Below, one piece after another: positions 57,066-64,000 of a stretch of 64,000 bases of DNA. A program made the translations under genes and the position numbers. Source of the stretch: Coprinellus micaceus (taxonomy: Eukaryota; Basidiomycota; Agaricomycetes; Agaricales; Psathyrellaceae); contig OX596344.1 of NCBI GenBank assembly GCA_951394405.1, positions 1,178,001 through 1,242,000 of the forward strand. Reading direction: 5' to 3'. Below the pieces are notes generated by a model. That model saw only the letters and a list, made by a program, of their open reading frames with translations, had not been told where the DNA came from and searched no databases. How positions within the stretch are numbered: the stretch's first letter is position 1; the number at the start of each line of letters is the position of its first letter.

Positions 57066-58513
57066 CTAATCCGAAACGCTGGTCTGGGTGACCGCTTTGA
57101 GTGCTGCTCGCTTGGCTTTAATCTTCGAGAGAGCGCTGTTCGCCGGAACCACGCGTGATATGTTAGAGAATGAGGGAAATACTTGTCGATTCCACCAAGC
57201 TACGAGATCCTTTACCTCATCTTGCTCTTCTGGGTCCTCGAAGAGCTCGAGAATCGACGTATAAAACGTCTCCGAGTCCGTTTCCTTATCCGTTCTGCAG
57301 AATACACTGGCGGCTGAGAGTGAAAACCGGACCTGGAAACATGCCAATTGTAAGCCAAAACCATGCCATAATCCCGGGTCTCACATACCTGAGTGGCAAC
57401 GTATGCGATGGAAGCGGGTGTCACGCTAGTCATCCCATGAATACGCGCGTTTCCGGAACGAGTGGCCTTCGGGTCGTCGTCAACAGAGCTTGGTGATGTG
57501 AATATATGCTTGTAGGCCTGGCATGATATGAGACCTGTTTCAGCCACCCCGCTGAATAGACGGAAAGATACTCACAGATACCAGCAGCTTACTACGAAAT
57601 AGACCTTTCCAAGGTTCTTCAGAGTCATATTTCTCGTTGCGGTACACGAATATAGGCCAATAATTCCCAGGGATAGCAAGGGTCCTATCCTTCAATTGCT
57701 TCTTTATCCTGGAATTGCCGCCAAAGGTACGGGACAGGATGAGTATAACCCTCACGGATGATGCGATTCAAGGCTGGTACGCACTCAGCATCTGACCAGT
57801 CCATCCCTGCAGGGCATAGGAGGAAGCCAGTCCTCTCATTGTTGAAACCCCGGTCGACTTTGATGTTCCGGGTAAGGCGAAGGGGTTCCCCGTCAACTGG
57901 CGTGATCCAGTCAATGATAATGCCTTTGAGGCTCTTTGTGTCGTCAGATCGGGCGCTGGAGGCCCCTTTCTGGAGCTACAAGGACTTAGGGTTATATTCA
58001 TATGAAAAGGTAACGGTCAGACTCACCAACGTCGCAATCGCAATTACTGCATGTTCATCTGTATCCTCTGCGTACAAACGCTCCTGCAAGCCAGGGACTA
58101 GCTTCAATAGTCGTAGGAAGACACGATGCTCCCGGCGCTCCCTTTGTCAAACAACCTCATGTTAGAGACAAGCGAGAAGATAATGGGCACTAGAACCCAC
58201 TGCTGGGTGGCTGGGGCTTGGTCCTCGTCCATACCAATCCCTGCAAGTAGCAACGCCTGGATATTTGCAAAGGCGAAGACGGTCCTCCCGAAGTGTCTTC
58301 CGTGATGAACCAACGGGTCGGAGGCGGCCCTGGCAGTTTAAAATGAGCTATAAGAAGAGAGGGGAGGGGAGGGGGAGGGAGGGAGGTCAACATGTCAACG
58401 TACGGGCGCTTCCTGGGCCCCAATTCCAGAGGATTCACGTTTAGCGCCCGCTTCTGGCCAGCTGATGGCTGAGAGGCGGTCTGAGGTGCTGAGTTTTCCT
58501 TGTTGGGCGCCAT
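57066..58513 (-). CDS. DUF6698-like protein
   Basis: Several exons; the start is ATG 58513 and the stop 57066. Blocks in order: ENSAPQ...GQKRALNVNPLELGPRKRP; HHGRHFGRTVFAFANIQALL; RREHRVFLRLLKLVPGLQER; ARSDDTKSLKGIIIDWITP; DRGFNNERTGFLLCPAGMDW; PGNYWPIFVYRNEKYDSEEP and WKGLFRSKLL; AYKHIFTSPSSV; NARIHGMTSVTPASIAYVAT; ELFEDPEEQDEVKDLVAWWN. This is the pattern I remember as DUF6698, a large Agaricomycete-specific family without known function. Two apparent frame breaks disappear with canonical introns (GTGCGT..CCAG near 57700-57790, and a 60-nt intron before RREHR), so the gene may be intact. Confidence 0.78.
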
Positions 58514-59066
58514 AACACCGGGTAGATAGACCGACGAGGTTGGAAACTGATTGAGGGTGAAAGAGGAGAGGGGGGCACTAACAACAATGGGGAATATTCA
58601 ACATTCGACGGCGGGTATGTGTTCACCTTTATATAGCTTAGCTCACTCAGCCAAATTAGGTTGATGACGTCGTGATTTCGTTTTTACCAAATCGAGCGCA
58701 GCGACCTGGGCACACTCCCACCTCCAAGGTCCTCAAAGGGCAATACACCAGCAATTTTAACCACGGAGGTTGCCGGAAAAGGCAGGACAGAATGGCGCGA
58801 TGTGAGAGAATAACTCGGCATGGTTTCCTAGTAGGTCCAGCTCGATTGTTGATGCCTGTGCCGTGGTGACTTGAGTGCGGACATTCTTTGCACTACACCG
58901 CTGAGGGCGAAACATTGGGGGTAGGATATTTGGGGTTCACAAGCATCAGTAGATATAATTATTGGAGCTCAGGATACGACAAGCATAAGGACGTGAGGTA
59001 GGTATCAACAATTTAGTACAGGAGCAGTGCAACTTGACGATGCGAATCCCTCGGCCTGGCGACAAC
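58514..59066. other. Intergenic, 0.55 kb
   Basis: Promoter of the DUF6698-like gene; no gene seen. A G/A-rich GGGAGGGAGG tract lies inside that gene's first intron at 58355-58387. Confidence 0.5.
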
Positions 59067-60679
59067 TCATTCACGATCAGCCCTCCCCGAGCCAACGGCC
59101 TCCTCACGCTCCAAAAGCTGCCAAATGAGATAGGCCTCAGCCATGGGGACCCCTGCTTTCCCTAGAGTGAAGATGAATTCCTCAAGGGGTTCACGGGACG
59201 ACCAGGCAGTCTGCACCGCCCTCAAGACACCCCCGCGCCAACCGATAGCGCGCAGGGCGAATTCGATGAAGGGAGGCAAGTTGGTTTCAGCGAGGAGAAA
59301 TAGCTCACTACGTGAGCGAACATCCGTCGAACATGTGATCTTGCCCGTTCCTGAGGATGTCGGCGAGCGGCGGGTGACAATGGGGAATGAGTTGGCTGAG
59401 AATTGACGGTCCTGATAGACTGACAGGGGGATAAGGGTTGTTGGATAGCATAAAGAAGGAGTGTCAGAGTGGGACGATGGGGCGATACCTGTGCCCATGG
59501 AAGTTGAAGCTGTTGCCTTGGATGGGATCTGGGGCGGGGGAGCAGAGATCCGAGCCTCATGCTTGGCGGGCAAGGTGGAGGTGGCTCCCGTCTGCATCCC
59601 TCTGATAGGCAAGCCAGGGGCACGCCGTCGGAGCTGTCTTCTAGCTTTCTCCCTCCTAGATAAACCTCCACCTATAATGTTGTCAATAGAATCCAACAGC
59701 AGGGCTACTTGGGCACCGACCAGCTGGGGGGATGTCGGCGCTACTGACCGACTCAGGACTCGACTCGGAATCTGGGCGGTTCATAGGGGGATGATGAGCT
59801 GACGGGGTCTGAGGGGCGCGCGGCAGGTGGATCGTTCTAGTCGACAGGGAGGTGGACACAGACGGCGGCGCTGGGGCTGGTGACTCGGAGAGACCGTGAG
59901 GGTAAGCTGACGTAGAAGGGCCACTGAACGAGACTTGGGATCGCCCAGTCGGGCGCTGAAAGGAGGGTCTGCTCTGGGTAGAAGGTACGATCGAACCACC
60001 AGATTCGATGGCTCGGGTCTTCCCGGAATAGTTTCCTTTCGATGGGGTCGGCGCCTCATTGCGTGGAACCCACCCCCAACACTCTTCAAGCCCCCAACTT
60101 TGCAGTGAGCGCTTGCCGCCCGCCAAGGCATAAACAAAGGCATGGACGAAACTGGAAAACCCAGGGGTCACCTCTTTACGAGGTCCTTGGACGACCACAT
60201 CTGACATGTTGCTGGTCAAAGGTCAGCTCACAACTACGATTCAGAAGATGAGCTTGGGGAACGTACCTCCATCCTTGCGCAATATATTTATTCGCTCTTG
60301 TCCCGTTCAGAAGGACGTAGAATGTAGTATCGCCCTCCGCCCAGAATTGAAGATTTTCTATTTTATCGATAACGGCCTTCACAAACTCCTCCGCGTATTG
60401 GTTGCTGTCGCCGTTGGGCACATCCTTCACCAAGGCTATCAACTGCTCGATTTCTGCCTCTTGATTTACGGAATGGTGGATGACGATGGGAAGAGGTGGA
60501 CCCCGGAAGGTGGTATACTTGTTGCTAAAGGGACGTGTAGTCAGAACTGAATTCCTAGTCGCCATCACTTGAAAGCGGGAAACTTACGCCTCGGCTAGCG
60601 ATAAATAGGTATCGGTTCGATCGACCATCCCAGTGGCTGGTGTGGGGGTAGCGTCGATAAGAGTGTAGCGGGGTTCCAT
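59067..60679 (-). CDS. Unknown protein, possible RNase H1 N-terminal-like domain
   Basis: Exons 60679-60588, 60554-60267, 60211-59721, 59671-59067 close to 491 residues. Around residues 100-160 the pattern TTFYVLLNGTRANKY...W, then VTPGFSSFVHAFVYALAGG, resembles the small RNase H1 N-terminal (viroplasmin) fold, in which a YVV-G-R strand is followed by V-x-G-F and a phasing helix. That assignment is tentative. The middle is a long Ser/Pro linker. The end has a helical block FIEFALRAIGWRGGVLRAVQ and LEEFIFTLGKAGVPMAEAYL. Similar multi-exon proteins appear lineage-specific to mushrooms; no enzyme motif is visible. Confidence 0.6.
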
Positions 60680-61103
60680 AGCTGATGCCCAAGAGATAGA
60701 TACGGTAGGCAGGGGGAGAAGGGAGGGAGGGGAGGCGGGAAGACGAAAACCCCGATCTGACTTGTTATACGAACTGAACAGTCCTCGTGCGTTCGCGCAG
60801 ACAGTTGGGTGTGGGGAACTCCGCTGAAAGGCCCCCCACCCAGATAGGGAAAAACAAACATTTCTATACCAGGTTCCCTGCGTGGAAGACTCCGTATCGC
60901 AGGTTCTCGGCGGGACTCAGGTGGTGATGGGGGGTGGGCTGGCCGAAAGCCCAATATAGTGATTTCCGGCATCAAACCAGCCAGATATGGCATTCAATGG
61001 TGTCATATGGGTCCACCATGACAGGCGTAACACCTGAGCCATCCTGTCGTTCCCCCAGTAAATTCTTGTGTAGTTGAACGCATCCCTTCCCAACCCTACG
61101 ACC
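60680..61103. other. Intergenic between divergent genes
   Basis: Shared upstream region of the two flanking genes; no motif recognised. Confidence 0.5.
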
Positions 61104-61849
61104 ATGTCCACTGTCCTCGAAAAAAACCCCTTCTCGCCTAGCATTGTTCCAACCTCTGACCCGACTGAGGTCGAGCTTTCGCCGCCTTTCGGTGATGTGC
61201 CGAGCTCCCCGGAAGACGGGGTATGTGCCCTTGCAGGTCTGGCGGAACATACTCATGATATCTCTTGTTGAAGCCAATAAAGGGCTATCCACAGTGGGCA
61301 GAGGGCAGCATCGACTATCGTAACATGACACCAATATGGGGGAACAACAGCAGCGACTCTCTGTGCCGCACGATACCGACGGGGCATTCTGTCCACCAAT
61401 ACCGGCGATCCTACTCCCCTTCTCACCAACTCGAATGTACGCTTGTGGAACCGGATCCTTGCCAAAGGGATGGACCTGTCTCCACCCCACACTCCATGCA
61501 ACCCGGTCCCTCCACTGGACGGCCCCAATCCCCGGCTACCTCGAACCCCCCAGAGTCAATTCGGTTGCTACCCCACAGCTCTTTTGCAACTGGAGAACCC
61601 CAGACGGCAGCGGCTGAGCGTGCACGTCAATCCCTGAGACGCATGCGCCATAACCCTTCCACAAGGCCACCCTTTGATCCAACGACTACAAGAACGACGC
61701 CTCCCTCCACGGTGACACTGGCACCTGCGGAACGTCAACACATTCGGTTCCAACTCGAACTCGTCGACATCGAAGTGGCCGCACTGTTACTCAAGCGCAG
61801 GCAACTCCTTGCCCTGCTCAGCGTTTCTGCAACCTACGTCTCGCAGTGA
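61104..61849 (+). CDS. Hypothetical protein
   Basis: Exons 61104-61220 and 61283-61849; 227 residues, both splice sites canonical and phase 0. Mostly disordered, rich in Ser, Pro and Thr. The last ~45 residues form a helix, AERQHIRFQLELVDIEVAAL followed by LLKRRQLLALLS, suitable for a coiled coil. I do not recognise it. It lies between two other lineage-specific genes. Confidence 0.55.
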
Positions 61850-61978
61850 CGATGGCTTACAACATGCCCTCGATCCGTGCCAAGAGGTCCAGCTAGGGCG
61901 AAGGGTCCGAGAGACACAAACGATTACATTACGATACGAGTATAGGACAGCAAGAGATATGTATGGAGTGCAGTAAAA

Positions 61979-64000
61979 TTACAATGTATGGTCAAATATG
62001 TGCTCAACTTCGGTTAGCGCGACTTGAGAGACTCGTTCCAGCCGTTCGGCAAGTTGTGTGATTGCACCAGCCTTCCTAAGTCGTCTCTTCCAAACCGCCC
62101 TTGATGCGGGTTGAAACCCATTGGACACCAATTCAGCCTGGTTTCTAGTGAACCTAAACTCCGCATCTTCAGGCCAGCCATTGAATAGGCCATATGATTC
62201 GAGCCAGACGTCCTCAGGAGGGAAGTAGGACATTCGTTGGAGTTGTTCCTGAGGCGGGGGTGGAGGAGAGGGAGCAGGCACAACCTCAGCATTGTCGTCG
62301 TCGTTGTTGGAAGAGAGAGGAGGCATAGTAGCCTTGGCGTTGTTGGCACCATGGGGAGAGGGAGCAGAAATTGTTGCGGGCCGTTCATCGAGGCTGGTAG
62401 AGCAGGCGGTTATGGGGTTTTCGTCGAAGTCGGGTAGCACAGGGGTTTCCTCTTTCTTAGGAGTTGCTGCAGCACACAGTCAGTTGGTGTAGAGAGCGGA
62501 GAGAATGGGAAATTACCTTTCATGTACACATAGTGTACGCCACAGATGAAATCAATCTCCTCAGCGCTCAAGCTGTCGTCGAAGTAGTACCGGTTCGACG
62601 AATCCTGTCGCACAATACCCAACCCCTGCCTTGACAGACGAGAAGGTCCTGGTATGACGTCGTCCGCTAAGGCAAACTCCACGGCAATTCGCCACACAAG
62701 ACCACCCCTCAGGAAGGCAGCCCTCCCTCGATCAGATCTCAGGAATGTTTTGAGTGCACCCACCCAGCTGTCGTAATCCCGCTTCGACCACTCGTACCCT
62801 GAGGGGCGATACCGCTTAGGATCGTTGTTGTGGACCAAGGGTATGCGTGGAGGCGGGTTATTCGAGGGAAAACGAGCAAGGGTGTGAAAACGAAAACCCC
62901 TCCTGAGTAGGTCCCGTGCGATGTCCGTCGTGTCCATGCCCTTGTCAAGGCGGCAGATGTGGAGCGCTACCGCGGACGAGGTACACCCCAAATACCAACC
63001 GTGCTTGGAGGGGCCGTCAAACATGAAGGCGTACGTTGTCTGAAAGGCGGACGATGTGATGAGGCCCTGGACATTGTGCCACACGGCGCACTCTTCCTCA
63101 AAATTGGCCTTGTTACACTCCAACCGGTGAAACCGTTCTAACTGTTGGACTGAGTGTGTATTGAAGCGACCGATGTCCCAATTGAGTTCTATTTTCCATG
63201 ATCCTTCCTCGCACATCTCCTCGACGAGTTTGGCGTCCAATAAGGCATCTGCAAACAAACCCAGACTCCTGCCCTGGTGAGTTCCCCAGTAGTCGCTGTC
63301 GAGGGTGGTCGAACTATGAGCTCGATGTCCAAGGAGGAAGGCAATGGCGGACCTGGCCCGGTTAGATGGAGGTTTTTTCGGGGCGATGTCGAGACAAGGA
63401 ACAAGATAGCCGACCGAGAGATAGGCGCTGGCTTCTATGTCATCCCGAGCGCCGGAGAACTTGTCAACCGTGCCAGGTACGATGACTTCGTCGACCGGGT
63501 CCGTGTTCATCGCCTCATCGCCGGTGTCGGGGTTGGACCGATGGCTGTCGACCCCTTTTGTTCCAACTCTGTCTTCCCTCCCTCGAGCATATTGCGACTG
63601 AGCGTCCTCTGCATTCAAGCGAAGCTTCATCTCATATGGTGACTCTGAAGGAATGCCGTCCAGGCCATACCATACCCTGAGCAGTTTAATCTCCAGGAGG
63701 TAGGGCGTCCTGTGATACTCGGAGTTTTGGAATGCCGTGTGCTCTAGTTGTTCGTCGGTAGGACGTCCCAAAAAGTCGGCGATGTGCCATGCAGCAGAGA
63801 AGGAATCGTAAATCGCTTGGTCCCTCGAGAACGCGCTCTCAATGCTGAACATCTCCGCCATATCCAGGTCGTCCGCCTTCTCGGGCCTGTAGACACCGTC
63901 ACCGTCAAGCGACCACACCCACATGGTGACCTTTCCCTTCCTAGTTGGGGGGTTCCTCTCCCTCGCCAACCTCAAAGCCCGTTTTAAACTCGTCTCCAGA
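61979..64000 (-). CDS. Uncharacterised protein, 5' end outside window
   Basis: Two exons seen: 62517 and upwards to at least 64000, and 62466-61979 (stop). The upstream exon stays open to the window edge, so the N-terminus is missing. At least 670 residues. Blocks: AIAFLLGHRAHSSTTLDSDY followed by WGTHQGRSLGLFADALLDAK; WKIELNWDIGRFN; AFMFDGPSKHGWYLGC; WSKRDYDSWVGALKTFLRSD; and YYFDDSLSAEEIDFICGVHY. The C-terminal exon adds an acidic-Pro linker and a basic helix AVWKRRLRKAGAI. The style matches long uncharacterised mushroom-specific proteins found near DUF6698-like genes. I cannot name a function. Confidence 0.65.

Noticed and set aside
57600..58200. Two apparent frameshifts in the DUF6698-like gene
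   Set aside because: Both are explained by canonical short introns with matching phase.
1..64000. CRISPR arrays, bacterial operons, rRNA genes
   Set aside because: None found; gene structure is eukaryotic throughout.

Overview
The window comes from a basidiomycete fungus, most likely a mushroom-forming Agaricomycete. Genes are cut into short exons by many 45-80 nt GT-AG introns and are packed on both strands. They include families expanded in that group: BTB/POZ proteins, NACHT NTPases, an F-box protein with an N-terminal CxxC, DUF6534/DUF6589/DUF6698-like proteins, a fungalysin and KRE2-type mannosyltransferase. Family names come from recognising sequence patterns; no search was run.

Layout. 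0-22 kb: seven paralogous four-exon genes (two on +, five on -) encode a BTB domain plus a C-terminal domain with paired cysteines. They are mixed with a magnesium-dependent phosphatase, two tandem CYSTM-like tail-anchored peptides, a mannosyltransferase, an intron-containing tRNA-Val, a polytopic membrane protein and a NACHT protein. 22-32 kb: a secreted M36 metallopeptidase, a tRNA-Val-like remnant, a short unknown gene, a Doc-like gene broken by an in-frame stop, a two-TM protein and an F-box protein. 32-36.8 kb: a possibly decaying DUF6534-like membrane protein and poorly coding sequence. 36.8-39 kb: a hexose-type transporter.

39.6-45.6 kb: a 5.9 kb element with short imperfect terminal inverted repeats and an 8-9 bp target duplication. 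It carries two convergent genes, a RecQ-like helicase and a 1135-residue DUF6589-type protein. It sits between the divergent transporter and NSE3 genes. I consider it the best candidate for an undescribed system: a helicase-carrying DNA transposon whose DUF6589 protein may be the transposase.

45.8-64 kb: NSE3 (MAGE subunit of SMC5/6), AUR1 (inositol phosphorylceramide synthase), a NACHT gene whose exon phases continue into an AIG1-like GTPase domain (with one frameshift), a SAM methyltransferase, a 54-bp coding-phase minisatellite, and a block of lineage-specific genes (DUF6698-like, a possible RNase H1 N-terminal-like protein, two unknowns, the last running off the window).

Five BTB genes share a CGGGCGC(T/C)TA motif, on the opposite strand to the gene, 120-185 bp upstream of the start codon. 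Exon boundaries were set by hand from splice consensus, reading-frame continuity and paralog comparison. For genes with stated exon sums the frame closes exactly.
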